A DNA stretch of 64,000 bases from Bacillota bacterium (GCA_017889585.1 JAGFZX010000009.1:1-64000); one strand, 5' to 3'; positions 15,533 to 24,495 are shown, numbered from the stretch's first letter. A program made the numbers and translations. The notes: generated from the sequence alone by a model not told the origin.

Positions 15533-15688
15533 TTATTTTGGATAAAAAGTCTTATAGTTAGTTTGTTGGCTTTGATTAGCAGCTTTGCCACCGCCATCTA
15601 TATTTACTTCAAATTGTATTGCGTCACAATGTTCGCAGGATTCCCAAAGTTTACAAATTGAAGCAGTACATTTAACCCCTGTAACCAT
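15533..15688 (-). CDS. DUF1540 small Cys-rich protein
   Basis: A 51-aa peptide with Cys spaced as C-T-A-S-I-C-x5-C-x2-C, the pattern of DUF1540, a small, probably metal-binding family common in spore-forming Firmicutes. The ATG at 15688 follows AAAGGGAG at 8 bases; the longer frame to 15799 runs over the neighbouring terminator and is not coding. Function unknown. Confidence 0.75.
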   Translation of the reverse strand: MVTGVKCTASICKLWESCEHCDAIQFEVNIDGGGKAANQSQQTNYKTFYPK

Positions 15689-15760
15689 ATTTAACACTCC
15701 CTTTAACTTTTCACCTCTAGTATGCAAAAAATTATCACTCATTATACAATAATAAAAATA

Positions 15761-15796
15761 CGGAATGAAAAGGCTGTAAACATCCTTTTCATTCCG
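15761..15796 (-). terminator. Terminator of the [NiFe] hydrogenase operon
   Basis: Perfect 13-bp stem CGGAATGAAAAGG/CCTTTTCATTCCG with a 10-base loop, followed on the minus strand by TATTTTTATTATT. It begins 5 bases after the last hydrogenase gene. Confidence 0.8.
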
Positions 15797-15800
15797 CATT

Positions 15801-16178
15801 TTACAATAGACGTTGCTTAAGCAGTTTCATACTACCATTTACATCTTCTATTTGTGCCGATGGAACTTGGGGAAACCTTCCTATTTCTATGGTTTCAAGG
15901 ATAGGATTATTGGTCTGATCATAAAATACACCATACCACACCCCAGAAATACCACTTTCCATCCACTCTGCTGGTTCATCGCTATCTGTTAACTTTATTT
16001 TAATACTGCCCTGCCCCAAAAAATCATAAATAGCTTGACGATCCTTAGATGTAAGTGACATTTTATTGGAGAATATAGTCCACCCTTGACCACTATCAGT
16101 GAAACGTTGTAACGCTTCACTGATCTCAAATAACACAGCTTTGGCACTTGGCGATAATTCTAACTCTGTAATCAGCAT
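15801..16178 (-). CDS. Hydrogenase accessory protein, HupH/HyaF C-terminal-like
   Basis: A 125-aa protein with G-V-W-Y-G-V-F-Y-D-Q and E-T-I-E-I-G-R-F-P-Q-V-P near its C-terminus, as in the HupH/HyaF hydrogenase expression family. It is shorter than proteobacterial HyaF, which has two such units, so it may be a minimal single-domain form. The family is thought to help mature the small subunit. It overlaps hyaD by 7 bases and is the last gene of the operon. Confidence 0.7.
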   Translation of the reverse strand: MLITELELSPSAKAVLFEISEALQRFTDSGQGWTIFSNKMSLTSKDRQAIYDFLGQGSIKIKLTDSDEPAEWMESGISGVWYGVFYDQTNNPILETIEIGRFPQVPSAQIEDVNGSMKLLKQRLL

Positions 16179-16654
16179 TTTTCCACTACCTCAACTTGCC
16201 ATTCTTTAAGTAACAGTAGTATTTTTTCTACTACACTTTCCACAGCCTCAGCGACAATAGCTGTCATTTCCAGACCGATATCAATGGTTAATGGCTGTAC
16301 CCCAAAAATTCTAATTTCATTTACAGGTTTTTCCAAAACATCCATTACCGCTAATACATCTTGAATACCTAATTCATGCATAGATACTTTTTCTTTAAAG
16401 TACGCTTTAACTTCATCATGGTTAAACTGATATAGCGTTCCTGGAGGCAAGCCTCCAGATACAGCATCAACTAATATCAATTTATCTGTTCCGATTAAAA
16501 ACCTCAATAACTCCATGCCAAGTGTGCCACCATCCAATATTTGAATGTTTTCCGGAAATTGATATTTGTGGAGAAGCTCTTCCACAACTCTCACACCGAA
16601 ACCCTCATCCTGCATCAAAATATTGCCGACACCCAAAACAGTGATTTGCTCCAT
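16172..16654 (-). CDS. hyaD: [NiFe] hydrogenase maturation endopeptidase
   Basis: A 160-aa HyaD/HupD-type protease that clips the C-terminal tail of the large subunit after nickel insertion. Motifs: G-V-G-N-I-L-M-Q-D-E-G-F-G (Ni-contact Glu17), D-G-G-T-L-G, L-V-D-A-V-S-G-G and S-M-H-E-L-G (His ligand). Its ATG overlaps the cytochrome b stop by one base (TAATG), so translation is coupled. Its substrate is the large subunit two genes upstream. Confidence 0.9.
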   Translation of the reverse strand: MEQITVLGVGNILMQDEGFGVRVVEELLHKYQFPENIQILDGGTLGMELLRFLIGTDKLILVDAVSGGLPPGTLYQFNHDEVKAYFKEKVSMHELGIQDVLAVMDVLEKPVNEIRIFGVQPLTIDIGLEMTAIVAEAVESVVEKILLLLKEWQVEVVEKC

Positions 16655-17352
16655 TATTTAATGTCCCCTATATCATCAGGTTCTGTATCATAAAATTTAA
16701 CCCCTGAGAACATGGCCGAAATTTCACCATATTTTTCACTCATATCAGCCCTTGTCGCCATATATACATGGATAATAACAAATAACATAATCATCCATGC
16801 CACATAATGATGAATCAAATGGACCACGTACTCATTTACAAGCAAATGATTGATTGGTCCAAATAGTTTCGCCAATCCACTACTAGGATTGATCTGCCCA
16901 TACATGGCAAACCCCGTAAATGCTTCCAAAAAGATCATGGCATAAACTCCGCCATATCCAGCACGAGCCATAGAATTTCTCAAATAAGGCCTGTGAGCGG
17001 AACGCAAAAATCCATAATGCAAGCTCATATCAATCATGCCAGACCAAAACAGTTTAGTCCAAGGCTTGGGCAACATACGATCTCCTTTATGTGTAATAAA
17101 ACCATATATCCGAAAAATAAAGGATGCCATTAATATATACCCAGCTGAAAAGTGAATAAAACGAATCGTTGACATTGATGCCCAATTGCTAATGGCAAAA
17201 GTTGGCTCTATCCCCTGACTACCAATAAAAAAGGGATTACCAATATACAGACCAGTAATAAACAATACGCCAATCGCACCTACCATCATCCAATGAAAAA
17301 TCCTCGTCCAGATGGAAAATACTGAATAAACAATGACTGAACGAACCTTCAT
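16654..17352 (-). CDS. hyaC: [NiFe] hydrogenase cytochrome b subunit
   Basis: A 232-aa membrane protein with four hydrophobic segments and His residues positioned for two b hemes (F-H-W-M-M, R-F-I-H-F-S-A-G, H-L-I-H-H-Y-V-A-W). It anchors the Tat-exported small/large dimer and passes electrons to quinone. Starts after GGGAGGGAG, 32 bases downstream of the large subunit gene. Confidence 0.88.
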   Translation of the reverse strand: MKVRSVIVYSVFSIWTRIFHWMMVGAIGVLFITGLYIGNPFFIGSQGIEPTFAISNWASMSTIRFIHFSAGYILMASFIFRIYGFITHKGDRMLPKPWTKLFWSGMIDMSLHYGFLRSAHRPYLRNSMARAGYGGVYAMIFLEAFTGFAMYGQINPSSGLAKLFGPINHLLVNEYVVHLIHHYVAWMIMLFVIIHVYMATRADMSEKYGEISAMFSGVKFYDTEPDDIGDIK

Positions 17353-17384
17353 TATACTCCCTCCCTTACCTACCTTAGCATTTG

Positions 17385-19283
17385 CTAAACATTCAAATAA
17401 GGATCACTATGCACAACCGCCAACTGACGACCTGAAGCATCATATAAATGAGTAGCACAAGCCAGACAAGGATCAAATGAATGAATCACTTTTAAAATTT
17501 CTAAGGGTTTATCAGCAATTTTCACCTTAGTATCCATCATGCTGGCTTCGTAAGGCCCATATCCAGATTTACTATCCCGGGGACAGGCATTCCATGTTGA
17601 TGGTACAATAGCCTGATAATTTTCAATTTTACCATCTTTAATAACCACCCAATGGCTGAGTCCGCCGCGAGGTGCTTCATGGAGCCCTACACCTTTAGCT
17701 TCTTTAGGCCAAGTATTAGGTTCCCATTTTTCCATATTGGCAACGGCTGTATCACCTGCTTTAATATTATTCACTAATTTCTCGAAATAATATTTGGCGA
17801 GATATGCCATAACTTGTGCTTCAAGTCCCCGTACTGCTGTACGACCAACTGTAGATAAGAGCCACTTTTCCGGTGCCAAATTTAATATTTTAGAAACTGC
17901 ATCCACTTGATCAACCATCATTTTTTCAACCCAAGTAGGCTGTTTAATAATTCCTTGTTTCACCTTGGTATAAACAATAATATAACGAGAAAGAGGTCCG
18001 ACTTCAGCCATCTTACCTTTCCATTTTGGAGTTTTAATCCAGGAATATTTACCTTTTTCATCGAGATATTTCCAATCTGTCTTGGTTCCCTCTTTAGGGC
18101 CAGTAAACTCAGGTTTAGTCACACCACTCCATGGATGCAAGTCCTTGCCATTTGCAGTATCACCATACCATGAATGTTCAATCCCTTCGGTTAATACGTC
18201 CGGGTCTGTTAAATCTTTGGCTTCAAAAGTATAAAATACTGCTTTATCCACACCTTGCGCAAAGTTTTCTACGACTCCATCTGAACGAAGTAATAAATTT
18301 TTATGGAAATCACCATTAGAAGTGCCTGAATAGTTGTCCTCAGGATAATCGCCAAAACCAAGTACTCTTTCTTTAGCGAGCCCGCCACCATCAACATAAC
18401 CTTGCTTAACATAGAGCTCACCAATCGCCAGTACATCAGGTACATAAAAGGAGCTTGCAAGTGTAATAGCCAGATTGATTGACACATCCACAGCCGCTAA
18501 ACGCTCAGCATTAATCGGTGCATTCATATCATTCATCGAAATTGAACAAGGCATACCACCAACTACATAATGGGGATGGGGATTTTTCCCACCAAAAACA
18601 ACATGAGAAACAACAAGTTCACGTTGTTTATCAAGCATGTTTAAATAATGAGATACAGCCATTAAATGAACTTCTGGTGGCAATACATTATAATCAGGAT
18701 GATCCCACCATTGTGCTGAAAAAATACCTAACTGACCACTATCCACGATTTTTTTAATTTTTTCTTGAATGCCTTTATAATAAGCAGTTGTTGCCTTTGG
18801 AAATTCTTTAGGATATGCATCAGTATCAAACTCAACAGGACCTTTTAAATCCATTGAATATTTGTCTAATACTGTATTTTGCAGGGCAGCAGTGGCCGCC
18901 GGATCAGCTTTAAGAGCGGCCACTGGACTCACCCAGTCTAAGGCATGCAAATGATAAAAATGTACGATATGATCATGAACCATTTGGGTAGCAGCAATAA
19001 TATTACGAATATAGTTAGCATTTTTGGGTATTTCAATACCTAAAGCGTCTTCTACTGCGCGCAGACAACCTAGAGCATGAACAGTAGTACATACACCACA
19101 AATGCGTTGAGCAAAAACCCAGGCATCCCGAGGATCTCGTCCTTTAAGAATTAATTCAATACCACGCCATGCCGTACCACTCGATAGTGCATCCTGCACT
19201 TTTCCAGTAGCCTCATCAACGACAACTTCTAACCGCAAATGTCCTTCAATACGGTTCACAGGGTCAACAACAACACGTTTCAT
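17385..19283 (-). CDS. [NiFe] uptake hydrogenase large subunit
   Basis: A 632-aa catalytic subunit of a group 1 membrane-bound hydrogenase. N-terminal ligand motif R-I-C-G-V-C (about 61-66) and C-terminal D-P-C-L-A-C-A-T-H supply the four Ni-Fe Cys ligands. The 20 residues after that His would be removed by HyaD. The ATG at 19283 follows GGAGGG at 5 bases, so the upstream frame to 19298 is not used. It oxidises H2 at the outer face of the inner membrane. Confidence 0.93.
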   Translation of the reverse strand: MKRVVVDPVNRIEGHLRLEVVVDEATGKVQDALSSGTAWRGIELILKGRDPRDAWVFAQRICGVCTTVHALGCLRAVEDALGIEIPKNANYIRNIIAATQMVHDHIVHFYHLHALDWVSPVAALKADPAATAALQNTVLDKYSMDLKGPVEFDTDAYPKEFPKATTAYYKGIQEKIKKIVDSGQLGIFSAQWWDHPDYNVLPPEVHLMAVSHYLNMLDKQRELVVSHVVFGGKNPHPHYVVGGMPCSISMNDMNAPINAERLAAVDVSINLAITLASSFYVPDVLAIGELYVKQGYVDGGGLAKERVLGFGDYPEDNYSGTSNGDFHKNLLLRSDGVVENFAQGVDKAVFYTFEAKDLTDPDVLTEGIEHSWYGDTANGKDLHPWSGVTKPEFTGPKEGTKTDWKYLDEKGKYSWIKTPKWKGKMAEVGPLSRYIIVYTKVKQGIIKQPTWVEKMMVDQVDAVSKILNLAPEKWLLSTVGRTAVRGLEAQVMAYLAKYYFEKLVNNIKAGDTAVANMEKWEPNTWPKEAKGVGLHEAPRGGLSHWVVIKDGKIENYQAIVPSTWNACPRDSKSGYGPYEASMMDTKVKIADKPLEILKVIHSFDPCLACATHLYDASGRQLAVVHSDPYLNV

Positions 19284-19303
19284 ATGGTCCCTCCTCACAT
19301 GAT

Positions 19304-20401
19304 CTATTCCTTATCATTTTCCGGTCCAGGTTTGCTCGCATGGTGCCTTGCGTGCTGAATAGCGGAAAACGCTCCATGAGCAAGTACGCCAGCAGTTAAA
19401 GCCCCTGCTGCAATAATACCCACCTTATCAGCATTTGCAATTACATTGGGTACAGGGATATTCGGCATACGTTCATAGAAGGAGTCATTGTCCCAAAAAT
19501 TATTAGATGCACAGGCCACACAAGGCGCACCCGATTGAATTGGATAAGAAAGGCCATTCCACCAACGCATATTGCCGCAAGAATTATAAGCTTCAGGTCC
19601 TCGACATCCAACTTTGTATAAACACCAGCCAGCCTTACTACCGGCATCATCAAATTTCTCTACAAACATGCCTGAGTCAAAGAATGGCCGACGATAACAG
19701 GTATCATGAATCCGATTGCCAAAAAATTGTTTAGGGCGCCCTTTACTATCCAGAGGGGGAAGTTGCCCAAATAAAGTATAATGCATAATCACGCCGGTAA
19801 TCACTTCAGGAATCGGCGGACAACCAGGAACTTTGATAATAGTCTTCCCACTAATTACATCACTCACTGACACAGATTTTGTAGGATTAGGCCTCGCTGC
19901 CTGAATTCCTCCCCAAGCTGCACAAGAGCCCACTTCTATAATAGCCGCAGCTCCTTTGGCCACTTCTTTTAGATTTTGGACGAATGGTTTCCCGCCTACC
20001 ATACAAGAAATTCCATCGTCACCGAGAGGAACTGCACCTTCCACTGCTAATAGATACTTACCATTATACTTTTTCATAACCTCTTGTAAGTGGTGCTCCA
20101 AAGGTTCCCCAGCCGCTGCCGCTAAAACATCCATATACTCCAGGGATATCATATTTAAGAGAACATCTGATGCAAGTGGGGTCTGAGAACGAATAAAAGC
20201 CTCATCACACCCTGTACACTCATGTCCATGTAGCCAGATAACTGGCACTAAAGTTCGTTTTTCGGCGGCAGATACCACTTCTGGGATCATCATAGGTGAT
20301 AATCCTAAAATCCCAGTAACTGTCACACAAGTTTTCAAAAAACTACGCCGGCTTAGATTTTTCTGTTGGAATAAATCCCACAATGAATTAATATTTTCCA
20401 C
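19304..20401 (-). CDS. [NiFe] hydrogenase small subunit with Tat signal
   Basis: A 365-aa electron-transfer subunit. Tat signal S-R-R-S-F-L-K (about 18-24) plus hydrophobic stretch, proximal cluster motif G-H-E-C-T-G-C-D-E, further Cys for medial and distal clusters (C-Y-R-R-P-F, C-G-N-M-R-W-W, C-V-A-C-A), and a hydrophobic C-terminal anchor (about 330-355). GTG start at 20401 behind AGGAGGG; the frame upstream to 20470 lacks a ribosome binding site. First gene of a five-gene operon. Confidence 0.92.
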   Translation of the reverse strand: MENINSLWDLFQQKNLSRRSFLKTCVTVTGILGLSPMMIPEVVSAAEKRTLVPVIWLHGHECTGCDEAFIRSQTPLASDVLLNMISLEYMDVLAAAAGEPLEHHLQEVMKKYNGKYLLAVEGAVPLGDDGISCMVGGKPFVQNLKEVAKGAAAIIEVGSCAAWGGIQAARPNPTKSVSVSDVISGKTIIKVPGCPPIPEVITGVIMHYTLFGQLPPLDSKGRPKQFFGNRIHDTCYRRPFFDSGMFVEKFDDAGSKAGWCLYKVGCRGPEAYNSCGNMRWWNGLSYPIQSGAPCVACASNNFWDNDSFYERMPNIPVPNVIANADKVGIIAAGALTAGVLAHGAFSAIQHARHHASKPGPENDKE

Positions 20402-20692
20402 AATTGCCCTCCTCTCTTTTTTTAAAAAATAGTCTGATCTCAACCAAACTACTTTATAAATTAGCAACAATTATCGTATATGTAATCGCCATTATTTTGT
20501 TGTACTTATAATTTACCTAAATATACTTGCAAATTCATATCCCCTGAAATTCAACTGCTAAAGGCTGGATTTTCCATAAAAAAGATCTTTTCACACTATC
20601 AGCCTTCATCTAATTGAATATTTATTCTTATATAGAGAAATGAATGGCCGTTTTCCCCTTTTTGCAATTATACAAAATTCCAAGAATTAGTA

Positions 20693-20770
20693 CTTGATTT
20701 CTTAGTTTCTCTAATTCCACGGTCACACCACAATCCCCTGCCATAAATCGCCATTATTTTAAAAAAAGTA
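20693..20770 (-). pseudogene. Degraded 3' fragment of a radical SAM (NirJ2-like) gene
   Basis: The minus strand here reads like codons of the intact gene's C-terminus (D-G-D-Y-M-A-E-E-P-W-C-D-R-G-I-R-K-T-K): both share GGYGATT, TATGG, GTGGTGTGA and GGAATTAGA in order. At least two small deletions shift the frame. Only about 70 bases remain, cut off upstream by the terminator at 20767. Confidence 0.6.
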
Positions 20771-20792
20771 GTTTGATCTTAACCAAACTACT
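20767..20792 (-). terminator. Terminator of the [FeFe] hydrogenase operon
   Basis: Stem AGTAGTTTG/CAAACTACT with an 8-base loop, followed on the minus strand by TTTTTTT; just after the cytochrome b stop. Confidence 0.8.
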
Positions 20793-20799
20793 TTGTAAA

Positions 20800-21495
20800 T
20801 TAGACAGGGATAACTTCCGAATCGCTCTTATGATCTTTTTGTACTGATTCAATATCACGTTCTACCCATAAAGGATTATGATGCTGCGCAACTGATAACG
20901 GTATAGTACCATCACCAAACATCGCTTTAAAGTCTTCCCAATTGTAAATCCCTAAGAAAATATGTGCTAATGTACACAATCCTAAAAATACACCAATCCA
21001 TAAATGTCCAAAGTCAAGCCAATAAATAAGTTCTTTAGGAGCGAGGGGAATAAAGGAATATAAAATCCAACCACTAAACAATAAAAATATTCCCCCATGA
21101 AACATTAATATACCCATACTCTTTTGTCCGGAATTCAATTTTCCCATAGGTGGTACTGAAATTTCTTTTTTTAATATCATTTTATGAGCATAACCGCCAC
21201 CTACCATCATCCACTTAAAATCATTATAACCCCACTCAGAAATTTGTCTAATAAAGGCAACAATCCGATTTATTGAAACACTACTGTAGGAAATTACTGC
21301 AACTGTCAAAATAGCGGCCCCAATAATATGCACCTTCATGGCCATATTAACAAACTCTTCACTGCCTGGCTTCAGCCAAATAATAAATCCAGTAATGGCC
21401 GCAGGTATAAACCCTAATACTAATCCCCAATGAAATAAACGAGAAGATAAACGATGTTTTAATACCCTTGGCTCACGCTCACCTTGATAGCTCAT
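20800..21495 (-). CDS. Membrane cytochrome b (FdnI/HydC-like)
   Basis: A 231-aa protein with four membrane helices and candidate heme His (R-L-F-H-W near the start, K-V-H-I-I-G, M-F-H-G-G, L-A-H-I-F-L-G). It resembles the gamma subunit of formate dehydrogenase and hydrogenase complexes. By position it links the exported [FeFe] hydrogenase to the quinone pool. Third gene of that operon. Confidence 0.82.
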   Translation of the reverse strand: MSYQGEREPRVLKHRLSSRLFHWGLVLGFIPAAITGFIIWLKPGSEEFVNMAMKVHIIGAAILTVAVISYSSVSINRIVAFIRQISEWGYNDFKWMMVGGGYAHKMILKKEISVPPMGKLNSGQKSMGILMFHGGIFLLFSGWILYSFIPLAPKELIYWLDFGHLWIGVFLGLCTLAHIFLGIYNWEDFKAMFGDGTIPLSVAQHHNPLWVERDIESVQKDHKSDSEVIPV

Positions 21496-21519
21496 ATGAC
21501 AGTCACTTCCTCCCTACTC

Positions 21520-21831
21520 CTAGCCTAATTTAGTTCTATCTGTATAACGGGTATGAAATAATTCCTCTGACAGCGGACTTAAGGGTTTCTGAGCAAATTT
21601 GCTATACATTTCATTTAAAGCCTGATTATTATGGCTCTGCCGCACTTTGGCTTTAGCATCATCTTTATAAATACCCTGGGCCCGCATTTTTATATATTTA
21701 GAACGATCTTGTATCAAATCAGTAGCTATATAAGCACCAGACCACATCACTGCCCCAGCCACTCCGACTACCTGCAAAAATTCACGCCGCGATACTTTTA
21801 CTGCTTTTTCCACATAATCATAACTTGCCAC
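21520..21831 (-). CDS. hydB: [FeFe] hydrogenase small subunit with Tat signal
   Basis: A 103-aa small subunit. Twin-arginine motif S-R-R-E-F-L-Q and hydrophobic stretch (about 14-40) are followed by the iron-hydrogenase small-subunit domain (A-K-V-R-Q-S-H-N-N ... L-Y/M-x-K-F ... S-E-E-L-F-H-T-R-Y). In Desulfovibrio this subunit wraps the large subunit and carries it through Tat. Separated by 20 bases from the large subunit gene. Confidence 0.87.
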   Translation of the reverse strand: MASYDYVEKAVKVSRREFLQVVGVAGAVMWSGAYIATDLIQDRSKYIKMRAQGIYKDDAKAKVRQSHNNQALNEMYSKFAQKPLSPLSEELFHTRYTDRTKLG

Positions 21832-21851
21832 TTAGCCTACACCTCCATATA

Positions 21852-23111
21852 CTAATTCCATGGTAGCATAACCTTCCATTTATCAAGCCAAGATGTCCCC
21901 ATAGCATGAATTGGCTGACCTCCACCATTCACACATCCCCCTGGACAATTCATAACCTCAATAAAATGATAAGGAGAAGTTCCTGCAATGACCTGCTCAA
22001 TTAGTGGTACAGCATTTTCCTTAATACCGTATACTACTGCAACCTTTACGATTAATTCTTTCCCTGTTTTAATATCTTTCATCGTAACACTAGCCTCTTT
22101 GATTCCTTTTAAACCACGAACCGGAGTCAATTCTAAAGTCTGCAATTCACTACCTGTAATGATAAAATAGGCCGTACGAAGAGCAGCTTCCATTACGCCT
22201 CCAGTATTAGCAAAAATTGTACCTGCACCACTATATTGAGCTAAAGGATTATCGGAATCTTTAAAATCATATACTGTATTCAAATTAATATTAAGCTTTT
22301 TAAATAATCTTGCTAAATCTCGAGTCGTCAAAGTAGTGTCCACATCTGGGTAAGATGCTGTTTTGCCCTGTTTTTTCCAATATTCAGCAGCACTGTCAAA
22401 CTCAGCTCTTGAACTTTCAAATTTTTTAGCAGTACATGGCATAACACCAACAACATACATATCTTCAGGATTGACATGCCATACGTCTGTAGCACCGTAG
22501 GTTTTAGCCAAACTCCCAGCCATCATCATCGGCGATTTAGCAGAAGAAAGATTAGGAATAATCTGAGGATAATTAAGTTCTACATACCTTACCCAAGCTG
22601 GGCAGCAAGATGTAAATTGAGGCAATACACCTAAATGATGTTCTACTTTTTCTCCTAAAAGATAGTGACGAATTTTAGCCAATAATTCACTACCCTCTTC
22701 CATAATCGTATGGTCTGCAGCAAAATTAACGTCAAAGATCTTAAACCCGGCCTCTTTCATGGCACCGTACAATTTTTCCGTTACCAGACGACCTGGTTCC
22801 ATGCCAAATTCCTCGCCAATAGCTACCCGCACCGCTGGAGCAATGGCTGCTACAACTGTAATCTGTTTGTTCTTTAGTTTTTGGATCACTTGATCAACAG
22901 GGTCAATCACATCTGTCGGCGCAGCAAAAGGACAATTTACTAGACATTGTCCACAAAATACGCATTTGTCGTTATTAATGCTATGCACAGTACCATATTT
23001 GCCATCAATAGCATTTGTTGGGCAAAATTCCTTACACGAGTCACACCCCTTACATTTTTTGCGATCAATTTGAATTACCTTTGATAATTCCTGTATCTGA
23101 TACCCCTTCAA
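21852..23111 (-). CDS. hydA: [FeFe] hydrogenase large (catalytic) subunit
   Basis: A 419-aa catalytic subunit. Two 4Fe-4S ferredoxin motifs (C-x2-C-x2-C-x3-C-P, about 19-64) precede the H-cluster domain with T-S-C-C-P-A-W (L1), M-P-C-T-A-K-K (L2) and M-N-C-P-G-G-C-V-N-G-G-G-Q-P (L3). The usual L1 is T-S-C-C-P-G-W, so Ala replaces Gly. Domain layout matches periplasmic Desulfovibrio-type enzymes, with export via the small subunit. The HydEFG maturases are not in the window. Confidence 0.92.
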   Translation of the reverse strand: MKGYQIQELSKVIQIDRKKCKGCDSCKEFCPTNAIDGKYGTVHSINNDKCVFCGQCLVNCPFAAPTDVIDPVDQVIQKLKNKQITVVAAIAPAVRVAIGEEFGMEPGRLVTEKLYGAMKEAGFKIFDVNFAADHTIMEEGSELLAKIRHYLLGEKVEHHLGVLPQFTSCCPAWVRYVELNYPQIIPNLSSAKSPMMMAGSLAKTYGATDVWHVNPEDMYVVGVMPCTAKKFESSRAEFDSAAEYWKKQGKTASYPDVDTTLTTRDLARLFKKLNINLNTVYDFKDSDNPLAQYSGAGTIFANTGGVMEAALRTAYFIITGSELQTLELTPVRGLKGIKEASVTMKDIKTGKELIVKVAVVYGIKENAVPLIEQVIAGTSPYHFIEVMNCPGGCVNGGGQPIHAMGTSWLDKWKVMLPWN

Positions 23112-23496
23112 CCATAATCCCTCCTAAATAATCTTTCTTCTGCTAAACCATTACTAAAACTACTATAGAGGCTGTTTAAAAATATCCATCTACATTGTAC
23201 CCCCAAAGGGGAAGTCGAAGTTCTTATAAAACGCTATGAACTACGCCTTCGCCCAACGCACAACCTGAACGCTTCTGATCAAATGACCACAACGCCTAGT
23301 ATTTGAACATTATTAAACAGCCTCATATAGAAAAAATCTTTTAATAGTAGGATCATCCCCAAAAATAAAGGATTAGAAACGGACACTTCAAAGGGAATCT
23401 CGTTAAAACGATGTATACGAAAAATTATGGTTAAACAAGTAAATGCCTAGTTCTAAATGCCGCACTCTTTGCTAAATATTTGTACCAGTCACAAAC
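23112..23496. other. Gap upstream of hydA containing a MITE-like element
   Basis: No gene is seen. A MITE-like element occupies 23163-23330. The remaining sequence (23331-23496) is AT-rich; it contains no recognisable gene or strong hairpin. Confidence 0.6.
23163..23330. repeat. MITE-like element with 21-bp terminal inverted repeats
   Basis: Ends CTATAGAGGCTGTTTAAAAA (left) and, inverted, CTATATGAGGCTGTTTAATA (right) pair over about 20 positions. The 168-bp body has no ORF. A shortened relative is at 37475-37530, sharing CTCAAATGA-, ACATTAT- and AACC/GCCTC-like blocks. Confidence 0.65.
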
Positions 23497-24495
23497 CTAT
23501 TGCTTTGTTTTTCTAATTCCTCGATCACACCATGGTTCCTCGGCCATATAATCACCATCACTATAATAATAAGCACGAGCCCGACATCCTCCACAAATTT
23601 TATCATATCCGCACGTGCCACAACCGCCTTTTAATGGTTCATGGCGTAACTGATTGAACATTTCACTATCACGCCATAATACATCAAAATTTGTTTCCTT
23701 TACATTCCCAATCTTTGTAGGTAAATATGGACATGCTTGAACATCACCATTTGGTAATATCACACAATAACTAGTACCTGCTAGACATCCTCTGGTAAAT
23801 CGCATTGGTATATTGCGTTCTTTGGCAATACGCATAAACTGGGGAGCACAAGTAGGCTTAAGTTCAATTGACACTTCTTTTTGTTTCTCTAAAATACGAG
23901 TAAGAACGGCTTCATATTCTTCAGTCTTTAATGTAGTATCTTCAATATCCTTTCCTCTGCCTGTCGGTACTAAGAAAAAGATATGATGAGCCATGGCTCC
24001 CTTTTCTACTGCTAAATCAGTAATATTTGTTACTTCTTTTTCATTCCAATTCGTTATCGTAGTATGAACTTGAAAAGGCAGTTTTGCCTTACGGCAAGCT
24101 TCCATAGCGGCAATGGTTTTATTCCACGCCCCCTCTGACTGGCGAAATTTATCATGAATGGCCTTATCTGTACTATCAAGGCTAATTCCTGCCGCTCCCA
24201 GGCCAGCTTCTTTTAATTTTATTGCCACTTCCTCAGTGATTAGAATACCATTTGTACCTAACACTGGTCTAAGGCCAATACTCTTGGCATACCGAATTAA
24301 TTCATAAATATCCGCCCGCATAAGTGGTTCTCCACCGCTTAAAATAATAATTTTAAAACCAGCGCGTTCCATCTCATCTAGTAATTTTTTGCCCTCTTCT
24401 GTACTTAATTCATCAGTTCGTTTATTTCCTGCATCACGATAACAATGAATGCAACTAATATTACACTCCTGTGTAGTATTCCATGAGATAATCAT
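23497..24495 (-). CDS. Radical SAM/SPASM protein, NirJ2/AhbD-like heme-pathway type
   Basis: A 332-aa enzyme with the radical SAM motif C-N-I-S-C-I-H-C (about 11-18), S-G-G-E-P, and a C-terminal SPASM-like Cys cluster (G-G-C-G-T-C-G-Y-D-K-I-C-G-G-C-R-A-R, then W-C). The family includes NirJ/AhbC/AhbD, which modify siroheme-derived tetrapyrroles; the closest recalled pattern is the NirJ2 group. The reaction here is inferred. The ATG at 24495 follows GGAGGG. It is alone, upstream of the [FeFe] hydrogenase, whose cytochrome partners need heme. Confidence 0.75.
   Translation of the reverse strand: MIISWNTTQECNISCIHCYRDAGNKRTDELSTEEGKKLLDEMERAGFKIIILSGGEPLMRADIYELIRYAKSIGLRPVLGTNGILITEEVAIKLKEAGLGAAGISLDSTDKAIHDKFRQSEGAWNKTIAAMEACRKAKLPFQVHTTITNWNEKEVTNITDLAVEKGAMAHHIFFLVPTGRGKDIEDTTLKTEEYEAVLTRILEKQKEVSIELKPTCAPQFMRIAKERNIPMRFTRGCLAGTSYCVILPNGDVQACPYLPTKIGNVKETNFDVLWRDSEMFNQLRHEPLKGGCGTCGYDKICGGCRARAYYYSDGDYMAEEPWCDRGIRKTKQ

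Larger units (their letters stand above)
20402..20799. other. Gap between the hydrogenase operons with gene debris and repeats
   Basis: No intact gene. Two related segments (about 20421-20466 and 20761-20806) share AGTTTGG-type inverted repeats and TAAATTAG. A fragment at 20693-20770 on the minus strand matches the 3' end of the radical SAM gene at 23497. The small-subunit promoter must lie here but no clear -35/-10 pair stands out. Confidence 0.6.

Noticed and set aside
17907-20186. Several plus-strand ORFs opposite the hydrogenase genes
   Set aside because: Antisense shadows of strongly conserved hydrogenase coding sequence.
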